Of a stretch of DNA of 64,000 nt, positions 18,135 through 27,220 are shown piece by piece. How positions within the stretch are numbered: position 1 is the first letter of the stretch; every line of letters begins with the position of its first letter. The DNA lies in NCBI GenBank assembly GCA_013285405.1, contig CP053446.1, positions 2,217,001 through 2,281,000 on the forward strand, in the 5' to 3' direction. A program made the translations under genes and the position numbers. The stretch is from Ignavibacteriota bacterium (GTDB lineage Bacteria; Bacteroidota; Ignavibacteria; Ignavibacteriales; Ignavibacteriaceae). Under the pieces are notes generated by a model that ran no database searches, was not told the DNA's origin, and saw nothing but the letters and a program-made list of their open reading frames with translations.

Positions 18135-18521
18135 ATGAAAGGCAAAATGAACGGTGATTCAGAAGAAATCACAATTATCAGTCACGGTGTAAAAGTCGAA
18201 GGCAAAGTTTCAAGTAATGGAAGCATCCGGCTTGATGGAACTATTCAAGGTGATATTGTCTGTCAAGGCAATGTTACAATCGGTGAGTCTGGTGAAGTAT
18301 ATGGAAAAGTTAATGGTCAGAATATCACCATTGGCGGCAAGGTTGAAGGTATGATAAATGCAAAAGAAAAACTTATGCTCGAAGCTAAAGCTGATTTAAA
18401 AGGAGATATTTTTACCAAAATACTTGTCGTCGAAGCAGGTGCACGTTTTGATGGTAAAAGTAATATGGGTCAGGGTGGTTATTCATCTGAATTATCTGAT
18501 TCTTCTTCAACAAATTCTTAG
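18135..18521 (+). CDS. Bactofilin (polymer-forming cytoskeletal protein)
   Basis: A 128-aa protein with the short right-handed beta-helix typical of bactofilins. Visible repeats include VEGKVSSNGSIRLDGTIQGDI, NVTIGESGEVYGKV and NITIGGKVEGMI, with glycines at regular intervals. The tails are short and low in complexity, ending in a Ser-rich C-terminus. Bactofilins polymerise without nucleotide at the inner membrane and recruit cell-wall enzymes. An AAGGAG ribosome binding site precedes the ATG. The gene sits between the M23 peptidase and AtpZ, which starts 2 bp after its stop, so it is in the same transcript as the ATP synthase genes. Confidence 0.92.
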   Translation: MKGKMNGDSEEITIISHGVKVEGKVSSNGSIRLDGTIQGDIVCQGNVTIGESGEVYGKVNGQNITIGGKVEGMINAKEKLMLEAKADLKGDIFTKILVVEAGARFDGKSNMGQGGYSSELSDSSSTNS

Positions 18522-18523
18522 TA

Positions 18524-18766
18524 ATGAAACTGGAACCTGATAATCTTAAAGGTACCAGAAATCTATATAAAACCGTCGGACCTTATGTTGGCTTAGGTCT
18601 CCAACTGGCTGTTACCGTAACCGTAATGGTTTTCATTGGCATTTGGCTGGACGGATATTTTGATACTAAGCCAATTCTTACAATTGTTTGCGCATTTTTT
18701 GGTGTATTTGCAGGGATGTACAATTTCATTAAATCCGTACTGAAAGCCGGAAATGATAAAAAATGA
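18524..18766 (+). CDS. AtpZ/AtpI-family ATP synthase accessory membrane protein
   Basis: An 80-aa protein with two transmembrane helices (about 23-43 and 49-69) separated by the short loop LDGYFDTKP. This is the AtpZ pattern, including GIWLDxxF and GxFxGMYNFIK in the second helix. Small proteins of this kind precede the F0 genes in many bacteria and help c-ring assembly or cation handling. It begins 2 bp after the bactofilin stop and overlaps the next membrane protein gene by 14 bp, placing it firmly in the ATP synthase operon. Confidence 0.82.
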   Translation: MKLEPDNLKGTRNLYKTVGPYVGLGLQLAVTVTVMVFIGIWLDGYFDTKPILTIVCAFFGVFAGMYNFIKSVLKAGNDKK

Positions 18767-19154
18767 AAAACAACTTCTGCTTCAGTGTTTTTTAATTTCA
18801 ATTATTATTTTTCTGGTTCTGATAGTATTGTATTTAATGGATAATATTTCTGCGATACTATTTAAGTCTATATTAATTGGCGCACTGATTTCATTATTAA
18901 ATTTTTTAATAGGATTTCTGCTGATTAAGTTAAGTCTGCACAAATCTGAGAATATTTTCCTCCTTTCTTTGTGGGGCGGACTTCTGATCAGGCTATTGAT
19001 AGGACTTACTCTCATATTATTAACCCTCTTTTTTTTGGAAATAAACACCTATGGGTTTATATTTTCAATCCTCTTTTTTTACGTTTTTTATTTATTAATA
19101 GAGATATTTTATTTGATTTTAGGGAGAAAAAGCCAGATTGGCAGTAACCGATAA
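18753..19154 (+). CDS. Four-helix membrane protein in ATP synthase operon (AtpI-like)
   Basis: A 133-aa very hydrophobic protein with four predicted transmembrane helices (about 10-30, 35-57, 68-92 and 97-122). Size, topology and position between atpZ and atpB match AtpI/UncI-like subunits, but I see no diagnostic motif. It overlaps the preceding gene by 14 bp and the TTG start of atpB by 17 bp. The role is probably in assembly of the F0 sector. The assignment comes mainly from context. Confidence 0.65.
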   Translation: MIKNEKQLLLQCFLISIIIFLVLIVLYLMDNISAILFKSILIGALISLLNFLIGFLLIKLSLHKSENIFLLSLWGGLLIRLLIGLTLILLTLFFLEINTYGFIFSILFFYVFYLLIEIFYLILGRKSQIGSNR

Positions 19155-19989
19155 CATAGATACTCTGAGAGTTGTTACAGATAGTTTGATGACTTCTGAC
19201 AAAGCTGAAAGTGATTGGATTTTACATCACATCGTTGATGGTAAAGAAATCGAACTTCCTTTGCTAGGATATGTTCATATACCTCAACTACCTCCAGTTT
19301 TCGGAATTGATATTACACCAACAAAGCATGTTATTTTTATGTGGATAGCAGCATTTTTAGTGTTATTTACATTTTATTTCGTTGCGAAGAATTATAAGAG
19401 ATCTCTGATTCCCGGAAGAATGGCAAACTTTTTCGAAGTGTTGATCATTTTTGTTCGAGATGAAATTGCAGAACTGACATTGGGCAAAGCTTATAAACCT
19501 TTTCTTCCTTTTCTTCTGACTTTATTCTTTTTCATTTTGTTTGGTAATTTTCTTGGATTGATTCCATTCTCGGCAACTTTTACAAGTAATATAGCCGCAA
19601 CTACGGCGCTTGCAATCATTTCATTTTTTATGATTCAATTGGGAGGGATCAAACACCACGGATTTTTAGGCTACTTCAAAGGATTAGTTCCACATGGTAT
19701 TCCAATGTGGCTGCTGCCGCTTATGATACCTGTAGAAATTCTTGGATTATTCACGAAACCTTTTGCATTGACGATACGACTTTTCGCAAATATGATAGCA
19801 GGTCATACTGTTATCCTTGCTCTTATCGGCTTAATATTTTTTATGGGAACAATTTTTATTGCGCCCGTTTCAGTAGCATTCGCAGTTTTTATTTATCTAT
19901 TAGAAATTTTAGTTGCGTTAATTCAGGCATATATTTTTACAATGCTTACTTCCTTATTTATAGGAATGGCAGTACATCAGGAACATTAA
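19138..19989 (+). CDS. atpB: F-type ATP synthase subunit a
   Basis: A 283-aa membrane subunit forming the proton half-channels next to the c-ring. The start is TTG at 19138, preceded by AGGGAG at 19121-19126. The first in-frame ATG (19189) would remove part of the N-terminal extracytoplasmic segment. The essential channel arginine lies in FALTIRLFANMIAGH near residue 217. The final helix block AYIFTMLTSLFIGMAV is also typical. The gene overlaps the upstream AtpI-like gene by 17 bp and is followed 30 bp later by atpE. The extended N-terminus, with ELPLLGYVHIPQLPPVFGIDIT, is as seen in Bacteroidota and Chlorobi subunits. Confidence 0.95.
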   Translation: MAVTDNIDTLRVVTDSLMTSDKAESDWILHHIVDGKEIELPLLGYVHIPQLPPVFGIDITPTKHVIFMWIAAFLVLFTFYFVAKNYKRSLIPGRMANFFEVLIIFVRDEIAELTLGKAYKPFLPFLLTLFFFILFGNFLGLIPFSATFTSNIAATTALAIISFFMIQLGGIKHHGFLGYFKGLVPHGIPMWLLPLMIPVEILGLFTKPFALTIRLFANMIAGHTVILALIGLIFFMGTIFIAPVSVAFAVFIYLLEILVALIQAYIFTMLTSLFIGMAVHQEH

Positions 19990-20019
19990 TTTATTAACAA
20001 ATATTAAAGGAGTACTAAA

Positions 20020-20241
20020 ATGGATTTAGCATGGTTAGCAGCGGGTATTGGCGCCGGATTAGTTGTTATCGGTGGCGGAATTGGAATCGGTAAGCTCGCA
20101 AGTTCTGCAATGGATGCAAGCGGCAGACAGCCGGAAGCTGCAGGCGCAATCAGAACTTCAATGATTATTGCTGCTGCTCTTATAGAAGGTATATCATTCT
20201 TCGGACTGGTTATTTGTATCCTTCTGGCGCTTAAAGCATAA
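20020..20241 (+). CDS. atpE: F-type ATP synthase subunit c
   Basis: A 73-aa hairpin of two transmembrane helices joined by the polar loop ASGRQPEA (33-40), which contacts gamma and epsilon. The ion-binding carboxylate is E56 in ALIEGISFFG. The helix 1 face GGGIGIGKLA lacks the glutamine, and the residue after E56 is not the serine or threonine, found in sodium-binding rings. Proton coupling is therefore expected from the known family rule. An AAGGAG ribosome binding site precedes the ATG. The c-ring rotates against subunit a in the inner membrane. Confidence 0.96.
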   Translation: MDLAWLAAGIGAGLVVIGGGIGIGKLASSAMDASGRQPEAAGAIRTSMIIAAALIEGISFFGLVICILLALKA

Positions 20242-20264
20242 ATACCTAATCAATAAGGAAAAAA

Positions 20265-20804
20265 ATGTTAGCTGAACTTACATTTGCTGTAATTGCATCT
20301 GAAGGCGGAGGAGGCGGTTTACTTGACGTTAGCCCGGGCTTAATGATCTGGACTGTACTGACGTTTATTATTCTGCTTCTGATTTTGAAAAAAGTCGCCT
20401 GGAAACCTATTCTGCAAGCGATTGATAAACGCGAAAATGATATCAAAGAATCACTGGCTCAGGCTGAAAAAGCCAGGGATGAAGCAAGAAAAATTCTTGA
20501 AGAAAATCAAGCGAACCTTTCAAAAGCGGAAGAGGAATCAAAGAAAATAATTGAGCAAAGCCGTACTTATGCTGAGTCGCTCAAAGAACAAATAATTAAG
20601 GACAGTAAAGAACAGGCTAAGAAAATTGTTGATGATGCTTCATTAGAAATTCAAAGAAAGAAAGATACTGCTTTTGAAGAACTAAAAAATCAGATAGCTG
20701 AAATTGCTGTCAGCGCAGCTGAAAAAATTATCAGACAATCACTTGACGCTCAAAAAAGTAAGCAGGTAATTGACAAGTATTTAAATGATGTGACGAAAAA
20801 TTAG
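20265..20804 (+). CDS. atpF: F-type ATP synthase subunit b
   Basis: A 179-aa peripheral stalk subunit. A Gly-rich N-terminus is followed by one transmembrane helix (about 28-46) and a long charged alpha-helical arm (50-170) rich in Glu, Lys and Ala, suited to the b-dimer that reaches subunit delta. WKPILQAIDKRENDIKESL just after the membrane is the standard family motif. It starts 23 bp after atpE with an AAGGAA ribosome binding site and ends 2 bp before atpH. The lone b gene suggests a homodimeric stalk. Confidence 0.95.
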   Translation: MLAELTFAVIASEGGGGGLLDVSPGLMIWTVLTFIILLLILKKVAWKPILQAIDKRENDIKESLAQAEKARDEARKILEENQANLSKAEEESKKIIEQSRTYAESLKEQIIKDSKEQAKKIVDDASLEIQRKKDTAFEELKNQIAEIAVSAAEKIIRQSLDAQKSKQVIDKYLNDVTKN

Positions 20805-20806
20805 TA

Positions 20807-21361
20807 ATGGCAGATTTCAGAATTTTACATAGATATGCAACTTCTTTATTGGAATCTTCAATTGAGAAAAATAATCTTGATGTCGTAACCACAGATTTCC
20901 GGCTTCTTGTTGAAACTCTTGATCAAAGCAGAGAGTTACAGACTATGCTTGATAGTCCGGTGGTAAGACCTGAATTAAAACTCAATATTCTCAAAGAAAT
21001 CTTTAAAGAAAAAATATCCGGAGATTCCATGGAATTCGTTGAATTCGTTATTGCTAAAAATCGTGAAAGTTTGCTGCTTCCAATAAGTAAACGATTTTTA
21101 GAATTACGCGACGATCATCTTGGCATTGCTAACGTATTTATAACATCGGCGACTGATTTTTCAACTGAACAAAAAAATGTTCTGGAAGCAAAGCTGGAGA
21201 AGATTCTTGATAAAAAAGTCCGGCTGAATTTTAAAACTGATTTGAACCTTGTTGGTGGGTTCATAGCTAAAGTTAATGATACACTCTATGATGCTTCAAT
21301 AAAGCATCAACTGGAACTACTGAAGAAACAATTTTTAACGGGTGATATATCACTCAACTAA
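20807..21361 (+). CDS. atpH: F-type ATP synthase subunit delta
   Basis: A 184-aa OSCP/delta subunit that links the b-stalk to the top of the alpha/beta hexamer. The N-terminal helical bundle begins RILHRYATSLLESS, and the C-terminal block GGFIAKVNDTLYDASIKHQLELLKKQF is the standard delta signature. The ATG lies 2 bp after the atpF stop, indicating coupled translation. The length is normal for the family. Confidence 0.94.
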   Translation: MADFRILHRYATSLLESSIEKNNLDVVTTDFRLLVETLDQSRELQTMLDSPVVRPELKLNILKEIFKEKISGDSMEFVEFVIAKNRESLLLPISKRFLELRDDHLGIANVFITSATDFSTEQKNVLEAKLEKILDKKVRLNFKTDLNLVGGFIAKVNDTLYDASIKHQLELLKKQFLTGDISLN

Positions 21362-21388
21362 ACAATGAAGTTTAAAAGGAATTAAGTT

Positions 21389-22939
21389 ATGGCTGAAGTT
21401 AGACCCGACGAAATATCGGCAATATTAAGGAAACAACTTTCAGGTTTCGAGAGCGAAGTAGATATTTATGATGTTGGTACCGTTCTGCAAATTGGTGATG
21501 GGATTGCACGTGTTTATGGTTTGAGCAAAGTTATGGCTACTGAACTCGTTGAATTTCCTAACGATGTAATCGGAATGGTTTTGAACCTTGATGAAGACAG
21601 CGTTGGATGTGTTCTTTTTGGTGAAAGTTCGCTGGTTAAAGAAGGTGATACAGTAAAACGAACAAAACGGGTTGCTTCAATTCCAGTTGGTAAAGAACTA
21701 TTAGGTCGAGTTGTAAATCCTTTGGGTAAACCTATTGATGGAAAAGGTGCAATAAACACTGATAAGTTTTTACCTATTGAGAGAAAAGCACTTGGTGTAA
21801 TTCAGAGACAAGGTGTGAAGGAACCGGTGCAGACTGGTATTGCAGCAATTGACGCGATGATTCCGATTGGACGAGGACAGAGGGAATTAATTATTGGTGA
21901 TAGACAAACTGGTAAAACGGCAGTTGCAATAGATGCGATTATTAACCAAAAATATACTCATACTGAAGAAGCCAAGTCGCTCGGTATAAAACCAGTTTAT
22001 TGTGTTTATGTTGCCATTGGTCAGAAGAGTTCAACAGTTGCCCAGGTTGTTGCTAAATTGCAGGAACACGGCGCAATGGAATTCACAACAGTTGTAGTAG
22101 CTTCAGCGTGGGAACCAGCACCGCTTCAGTACATTGCACCATATTCAGGTGCTACACTCGGCGAATATTTTCGTGATAATGGAATGCATTCACTCGTTAT
22201 TTACGATGATTTATCAAAACAAGCTGCAGCTTACCGTGAACTTTCTCTTTTATTGAGAAGACCTCCGGGAAGAGAAGCTTACCCCGGCGATGTTTTCTAT
22301 CTTCATTCAAGATTACTTGAGAGAGCTTCCAAACTTAGTGATGAACTTGGTGGCGGCAGTTTAACTGCTTTACCAATTATTGAAACTCAGCAGGGAGACG
22401 TTTCAGCTTACATTCCAACAAACGTAATTTCAATTACTGACGGACAAATATATCTTGAATCAAGTTTGTTTAACTCCGGTGTTCGACCTGCTATTAACGT
22501 TGGAATATCTGTATCTCGTGTTGGTGGAAATGCCCAGATTAAAGCGATGAAAAAAGTTGCCGGTTCTCTTAAACTTGATCTTGCTCAATACCGCGAGCTG
22601 GAAGCATTTGCTAAATTCGGTTCTGACCTTGATCAGGCGACACTAAAGACTTTAAACAAAGGTGCAAGACTTGTTGAATTACTGAAACAAGGTCAGTACG
22701 CTCCAATCCCGGTTGAAAGACAGATTATAAGTATCTTTTTAGGGACAAGAGGTTATATGGATTCCGTTCCCGTCTCAGACGTTAAACGATTTGAGAAAGA
22801 AGCACTTGAGTTTTTTGAAGTAAAGCATAAAGACATTTTTGAAACTTTGAAGAAAGACAAAGATATTTCAAAAGAGCTCGAAGCAAAAATTAATTCTGCA
22901 GCAGAAGACTTCCTTAAAGTTTTTAAGAAGACAGCATAG
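21389..22939 (+). CDS. atpA: F-type ATP synthase subunit alpha
   Basis: A 516-aa regulatory nucleotide-binding subunit of F1. It has the N-terminal beta-barrel (25-95), the Walker A motif GDRQTGKT at 170-177, and the conserved block [27 protein letters not shown] around residues 330-355. The C-terminal helical domain is complete. An AAAAGGAATT ribosome binding site precedes the ATG. It lies in the order delta-alpha-gamma, but unlike most bacteria the beta and epsilon genes do not follow gamma in this window. Confidence 0.97.
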   Translation: MAEVRPDEISAILRKQLSGFESEVDIYDVGTVLQIGDGIARVYGLSKVMATELVEFPNDVIGMVLNLDEDSVGCVLFGESSLVKEGDTVKRTKRVASIPVGKELLGRVVNPLGKPIDGKGAINTDKFLPIERKALGVIQRQGVKEPVQTGIAAIDAMIPIGRGQRELIIGDRQTGKTAVAIDAIINQKYTHTEEAKSLGIKPVYCVYVAIGQKSSTVAQVVAKLQEHGAMEFTTVVVASAWEPAPLQYIAPYSGATLGEYFRDNGMHSLVIYDDLSKQAAAYRELSLLLRRPPGREAYPGDVFYLHSRLLERASKLSDELGGGSLTALPIIETQQGDVSAYIPTNVISITDGQIYLESSLFNSGVRPAINVGISVSRVGGNAQIKAMKKVAGSLKLDLAQYRELEAFAKFGSDLDQATLKTLNKGARLVELLKQGQYAPIPVERQIISIFLGTRGYMDSVPVSDVKRFEKEALEFFEVKHKDIFETLKKDKDISKELEAKINSAAEDFLKVFKKTA

Positions 22940-22948
22940 ATAATTTAA

Positions 22949-23824
22949 ATGGCAACCTTACGTGATATAAAGAATAGGATAGTCGGTGTTAAAAGCACGC
23001 AAAAAATCACAAAAGCAATGAAAATGATTGCCACCGCAAAATTACGCGGTGCTCAACAACGAATTGTTGGTGCAAGACCTTATGCGAACAAAATTGGTGA
23101 AATGCTTTCCCGCCTTGCTGCCGATGATTCTTTGCAAACTAATCCATTCTTCACTTTAAGAACTTCAAAAAAAGTTTGTGTTGTTATAATAACTGCAGAC
23201 AGAGGATTATGTGGTGCTTTCAACACTAATATTAACAAAGAAGCATCAAACCTTATCAGCGAAGAATTAAAAAATGATAGTGATATCTCAGTTTATACAG
23301 TAGGTAAAAAAGCTACAGAATATTTTGGCAGAAGAAATTTTAAACTGCAGGGTAAAATGACCGGTCTGTTTGGTTTACTTGAATATCACTCAACTCTGCA
23401 ACTTTATAATGATCTGATCCCTAAATATTTGAGTGGTGAAATTGACAAGATTGTTTTGGTGTATAATGAATTCGTTTCGATGATTCAACAAAGGATAGTT
23501 AGAGTGCAACTACTGCCGGTTCCATTCATTTCAGAAAATAATGATGATAAGGTTTCATCAAATTATATATATGAACCCGGTCAGCTTTCAATATTTGAAT
23601 CGCTAATTCCAAAACACTTAAAAGTTCAAATTTGGAGAAGCCTGCTTGAATCAAATGCTGCGGAGCTGAGTGCGAGGATGACAGCTATGGATAATGCTAC
23701 CACGAATGCTCAGGAACTAATTCGTTCCTTAAATTTAACCTACAATAAAGAAAGACAGGCTTCAATAACTAAAGAGATACTGGAAATCGTTTCCGGCGCC
23801 AATGCACTTAAATCCAGCTCATAG
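22949..23824 (+). CDS. atpG: F-type ATP synthase subunit gamma
   Basis: A 291-aa central rotor subunit. The N-terminal coiled coil begins TLRDIKNRIVGVKSTQKITKAM, and the C-terminal helix contains ELSARMTAMDNATTNAQELI, both diagnostic. The middle Rossmann-like domain has ITADRGLCGAFNTNI. It begins 9 bp after atpA and is the last ATP synthase gene here. The next gene is ffh, 41 bp downstream, so atpD and atpC must be elsewhere in the genome. Confidence 0.96.
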   Translation: MATLRDIKNRIVGVKSTQKITKAMKMIATAKLRGAQQRIVGARPYANKIGEMLSRLAADDSLQTNPFFTLRTSKKVCVVIITADRGLCGAFNTNINKEASNLISEELKNDSDISVYTVGKKATEYFGRRNFKLQGKMTGLFGLLEYHSTLQLYNDLIPKYLSGEIDKIVLVYNEFVSMIQQRIVRVQLLPVPFISENNDDKVSSNYIYEPGQLSIFESLIPKHLKVQIWRSLLESNAAELSARMTAMDNATTNAQELIRSLNLTYNKERQASITKEILEIVSGANALKSSS

Positions 23825-23865
23825 ATTCTCTTTTTATCTCGCCATGTTTATTATGAAATGTTAAG

Positions 23866-25182
23866 ATGTTTGAAGATTTATCATTAAAAATAGAAAACGC
23901 TTTAAAAAAAGTTCGAGGTCAGGGACGTTTAAATGAGAAGAATATTTCTGACACACTCAGAGAGATTCGTCGCATATTACTGGATGCCGATGTTAACTAC
24001 AAAGTAGCCAAAGAGTTTATTGACAAAGTTTCTGAAAAAGCACTCGGTCAGGAAGTTATTACGTCAATAACACCCGGTCAGCTAATTACAAAAATTATTT
24101 TTGACGAGCTTGTAGCTTTACTTGGTTCCTCACAATCAGAAATAAAACTCAATCCGTCTGGTGTGACCACAATTATGGTTGTTGGGTTACAAGGTTCAGG
24201 AAAGACTACTTTTTGCGCTAAACTTGCACGAAGATTAAAAGAGCATAAAAGAAAAGTTTTTTTAGCCGCCGCTGATGTTTACAGACCTGCAGCAGTCGAA
24301 CAGTTAAAACAGCTCGGTGAAAAAATTGATGTAAAAGTATTTTCCCTTGAACAGCCAGATGCAAGAAAAACAGCAACGGAAGCACTAAAGTTCGCCAAAG
24401 AAAATAACTTTGATACATTAATTATAGATACAGCCGGTCGTTTGCATGTAGATGATCAGATGATGGAAGAAATTGCGGATATAAAAAAATTAGTGAATCC
24501 ATCAGAAATTCTTTTTGTTGTAGATTCAATGACAGGTCAGGATGCAGTAAATTCAGCCAAAGCATTTAATGAAACGGTCGATTTTGATGGAATAGTGCTT
24601 ACAAAACTCGATGGCGATGCCCGTGGTGGTGCAGCATTATCAATCAGATCAGTTGTAGGAAAATCAATAAAATTCATAAGTAATGGTGAAAAAACTGAAG
24701 CTTTAGAGGTTTTTTACCCCGATCGGTTAGCTTCCAGAATACTTGGGAAAGGCGATGTAATCTCATTAGTAGAAAAAGCTCAACAAAATTTTGACGAAAA
24801 AGAAGCTGAACGACTTGAAGAAAAGTTCAAGAAAAATCAATTTGATTTTGATGATTTTCTTAAGCAAATTAAAGTGATTAAGAAAATGGGTTCTCTGTCA
24901 TCTTTGATTGGAATGATTCCGGGAGTGAGTGCTCAGATTAAAAATGCACAGATTGATGATAAAGCTCTCGTTAAAGTTGAAGCGATTATCAGTTCAATGA
25001 CTGGTTCAGAGAGAGGGAATCCTAAAATACTGAACGGCAGCAGAAGAAAAAGAATTGCACGAGGCAGTGGAACATCCATACAGGATGTAAATAGATTCCT
25101 TAAGCAATTTGAAGAAATGAAAAAGATGATGAGCAGATTTTCAGGTAAGTCATCTTTTGCCAATTTGCCGTTTGGCAGATAG
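23866..25182 (+). CDS. ffh: Signal recognition particle protein Ffh
   Basis: A 438-aa SRP54 GTPase that binds 4.5S RNA and signal sequences at the ribosome and docks with FtsY. The domains run N (1-85), G (95-295) and M (about 325-438). The G1 motif GLQGSGKTT is at 107-115, the G3 DTAGR block is near 190 and the TKLDGDARGGAALS block is near 245-258. The M domain has the RNA-binding GSRRKRIARGSG motif near 385-400, and its Met content is modest. It heads the classic ffh-rpsP-khpA-rimM-trmD-rplS order. Confidence 0.97.
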   Translation: MFEDLSLKIENALKKVRGQGRLNEKNISDTLREIRRILLDADVNYKVAKEFIDKVSEKALGQEVITSITPGQLITKIIFDELVALLGSSQSEIKLNPSGVTTIMVVGLQGSGKTTFCAKLARRLKEHKRKVFLAAADVYRPAAVEQLKQLGEKIDVKVFSLEQPDARKTATEALKFAKENNFDTLIIDTAGRLHVDDQMMEEIADIKKLVNPSEILFVVDSMTGQDAVNSAKAFNETVDFDGIVLTKLDGDARGGAALSIRSVVGKSIKFISNGEKTEALEVFYPDRLASRILGKGDVISLVEKAQQNFDEKEAERLEEKFKKNQFDFDDFLKQIKVIKKMGSLSSLIGMIPGVSAQIKNAQIDDKALVKVEAIISSMTGSERGNPKILNGSRRKRIARGSGTSIQDVNRFLKQFEEMKKMMSRFSGKSSFANLPFGR

Positions 25183-25234
25183 ATTCAAAAATATTTTTTT
25201 TAACAAATGAATAAATCGGAAAGGTTCTAATAAA

Positions 25235-25690
25235 TTGGCTGTTAAGTTAAGATTAAGACGCATGGGTAAAAAGAAGCAACCAATCTATAGGTTGGTTGCT
25301 GCAGATTCAAGATCACCCAGAAATGGAAAATTTCTTGAAGCTGTTGGTTTTTACAATCCTTTAACTAATCCGCACACGCTGGATTTTAAAGAAGAAAGAA
25401 TAATGTACTGGCTGAATGTTGGTGCAGTACCAACTCATACAGTAAAAAGTCTTTTAAGGCAGAAAGGTATTACTCTTAAAAAAGAATTAATATCAAAAGG
25501 TCTGGATGAAGAAAAAATTAAATCAGAAATTGAGAAGTGGCAGAAATTGAAAGAAGCCAGTTCAAATAAAAAGAGTGATAAAAAATTATCCAGAAAAGCC
25601 AAAGCAAAACAAGAAACCCAGACGAATGCTGAAGCATCTGAAAAGCAAGCTCCGGCAGAAGAAAATAAAACAGAAGAGACAACTAGCTAA
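25235..25690 (+). CDS. rpsP: 30S ribosomal protein bS16 with long charged C-terminal tail
   Basis: A 151-aa protein. The start is TTG at 25235, giving the canonical MAVKLRLRRMGKKKQPIYRL opening, with GGAAAGG about 10 bases upstream. The first ~85 residues are standard bS16. The remaining ~60 residues are a Lys, Glu, Ala and Gln-rich low-complexity tail (KKSDKKLSRKAKAK, then PAEENKTEETTS), longer than the roughly 80-90 aa of typical bS16. Such tails occur in Bacteroidota and relatives and probably extend over the ribosome surface. It is followed by khpA after 90 bp. Confidence 0.96.
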   Translation: MAVKLRLRRMGKKKQPIYRLVAADSRSPRNGKFLEAVGFYNPLTNPHTLDFKEERIMYWLNVGAVPTHTVKSLLRQKGITLKKELISKGLDEEKIKSEIEKWQKLKEASSNKKSDKKLSRKAKAKQETQTNAEASEKQAPAEENKTEETTS

Positions 25691-25780
25691 AGTACATCAG
25701 AAGATAATGGCGCTGCTTCTGATATACTGATAAAACAGTACTGAACTATTAAGTTCAAAGCGCTTATTGAGGAGGCTCTT

Positions 25781-26014
25781 ATGAAAGAGTTCGTGGAATT
25801 TATCGTGAAGTTCCTTGTGGATCATCCTGAAAGCGTAGTTGTTGAAGAAACACTCACTGAAGAAAATAAAATTAGTTTTACTCTGAGAGTAAAACAGGAA
25901 GACATAGGGAAAGTAATCGGGAAAAAAGGGAAAACTGCTATTGCAATGCGAACCCTTCTTACAGCAGTTGCAGCTAAAGAAGGAAAACGTGCAATACTGG
26001 AAATATTAGATTAG
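25781..26014 (+). CDS. khpA: KH-domain RNA-binding protein KhpA
   Basis: A 77-aa single type II KH domain. The RNA-contacting GxxG loop appears as GKVIGKKGKTA near residues 46-56. This is the KhpA/YlqC family, which in other bacteria dimerises with KhpB/Jag, binds small RNAs and mRNAs, and affects cell-wall synthesis. A strong GAGGAGG ribosome binding site precedes the ATG. It sits in its usual slot between rpsP and rimM. Confidence 0.93.
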   Translation: MKEFVEFIVKFLVDHPESVVVEETLTEENKISFTLRVKQEDIGKVIGKKGKTAIAMRTLLTAVAAKEGKRAILEILD

Positions 26015-26019
26015 ATTTT

Positions 26020-26547
26020 TTGTTTTTTAATTTGGACTATCTTTTAATCGCAAGTATCGAACAAATTTATGGTAAAGATGGATACCTGCGAATAAAATCT
26101 TTTTCAGATTTTCCTGAAAGATTTACTCGCTTGAGAAAAGTTTATTTAGATTTTTGGGGAGATAAGAAAACCTTTTTCATCGAAGATGTTAAGAATGTTA
26201 AAGGGAGTATAATTGTAAAGTTTGAAAAATTTGACAGCATAAGAGATTCTCAGCTGCTTTTAAAAAGAGAAATATATATTGATGAAAAAGATGCTGTTAG
26301 TTTACCCAAAAATCATTTTTTTGTACACGATTTAATAGGAAGTGATGTTATTGCAGAGAAAGAATGTCTTGGTGTAATCACGGATGTTATGAAAGGAAAA
26401 GGAAACGATGTGCTTGTAATTAAAAGTGATGATAATAAAGAAATATTGTTCCCTCTTGTTCTTAAATTTATTGAAAAATTTGATGTTGCACAGAAAAAAT
26501 TAATTCTGAATATTACTAAAGATTTCTTGCAAGATGATCAGGATTGA
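26020..26547 (+). CDS. rimM: Ribosome maturation factor RimM
   Basis: About 175 aa. No ATG is available near the N-terminus; the start is probably TTG at 26020 or 26032, just after the khpA stop. The N-terminal RimM domain (LLIASIEQIYGKDGYLRIKS, FPERF near 30) is followed by a PRC-barrel (about 95-170, FFVHDLIGSDV and GKGNDVLVI). It binds bS19 and helps 30S head maturation. The first glycine-rich motif is degenerate compared with the common GxxHGxxGE. It overlaps trmD by 14 bp, a standard coupling in this operon. Confidence 0.87.
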   Translation: MFFNLDYLLIASIEQIYGKDGYLRIKSFSDFPERFTRLRKVYLDFWGDKKTFFIEDVKNVKGSIIVKFEKFDSIRDSQLLLKREIYIDEKDAVSLPKNHFFVHDLIGSDVIAEKECLGVITDVMKGKGNDVLVIKSDDNKEILFPLVLKFIEKFDVAQKKLILNITKDFLQDDQD

Positions 26548-27220
26548 TGTTATATCGGCTGTACCGGATTTGCTTGAAAGCCCGTTGAAGACAAGTATTA
26601 TCAAGCGTGCTCAGGATAAAGAAAAACTTTTGTTGCAAATTCATAATCTCCGGGATTATGCATATAACAAGCACAAGCAGATTGATGATAAACCTTTCGG
26701 TGGTGGTCCGGGAATGGTTTTAAAACCCGAACCTTTTTTTGAATGTATAGAATCACTGCAATCTGAAAGAATCTATGACAGAATAATTTTTACTACACCC
26801 AAAGGAAAATTATTCAATCAGAAACTTGCGAATGATCTGTCACTTGCAGAAAATTTGCTCGTAATTGCAGGTCACTATAAGGAAGTTGATGACAGAGTAA
26901 GACAGAAATTTGCCACAGATGAAATTTCGATCGGGAATTATGTGCTGACTGGCGGAGAACTTCCGGCTTTGATAATTATCGATGCAGTAGTAAGATTAAT
27001 TCCGGGAGTATTGAACGATAGTGAAGCAGCATTAGATGATTCGTTTCAGGATGGTGAAATAGTTGAAGCGCCTTATTTTACCAGACCTGCTGAATATAAA
27101 GGGCTGAAAGTTCCTGAAGTTCTTCTTTCTGGCAACGAGAAAGAAATTAAAAAGTGGAAAGAGGAGCAATCAAAAATTTTAACAGAAAAATGGCGTGAAA
27201 TTAATTCATCCAAAGACTAA
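26534..27220 (+). CDS. trmD: tRNA (guanine(37)-N1)-methyltransferase
   Basis: A 228-aa SPOUT methyltransferase that makes m1G37 in tRNAs reading CUN, CCN and CGG, preventing +1 frameshifts. The trefoil-knot SAM site is seen in IAGHYKEVDDRV and IGNYVLTGGELPALIIIDAVVRLIPG. The KPFGGGPGMVLKPEP block near 55 and the SFQDGEIVEAPYFTRP block near 170-185 are diagnostic. It overlaps rimM by 14 bp. Its stop codon lies at the edge of the loop of a 9-bp hairpin, described separately. Confidence 0.96.
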   Translation: MIRIDVISAVPDLLESPLKTSIIKRAQDKEKLLLQIHNLRDYAYNKHKQIDDKPFGGGPGMVLKPEPFFECIESLQSERIYDRIIFTTPKGKLFNQKLANDLSLAENLLVIAGHYKEVDDRVRQKFATDEISIGNYVLTGGELPALIIIDAVVRLIPGVLNDSEAALDDSFQDGEIVEAPYFTRPAEYKGLKVPEVLLSGNEKEIKKWKEEQSKILTEKWREINSSKD

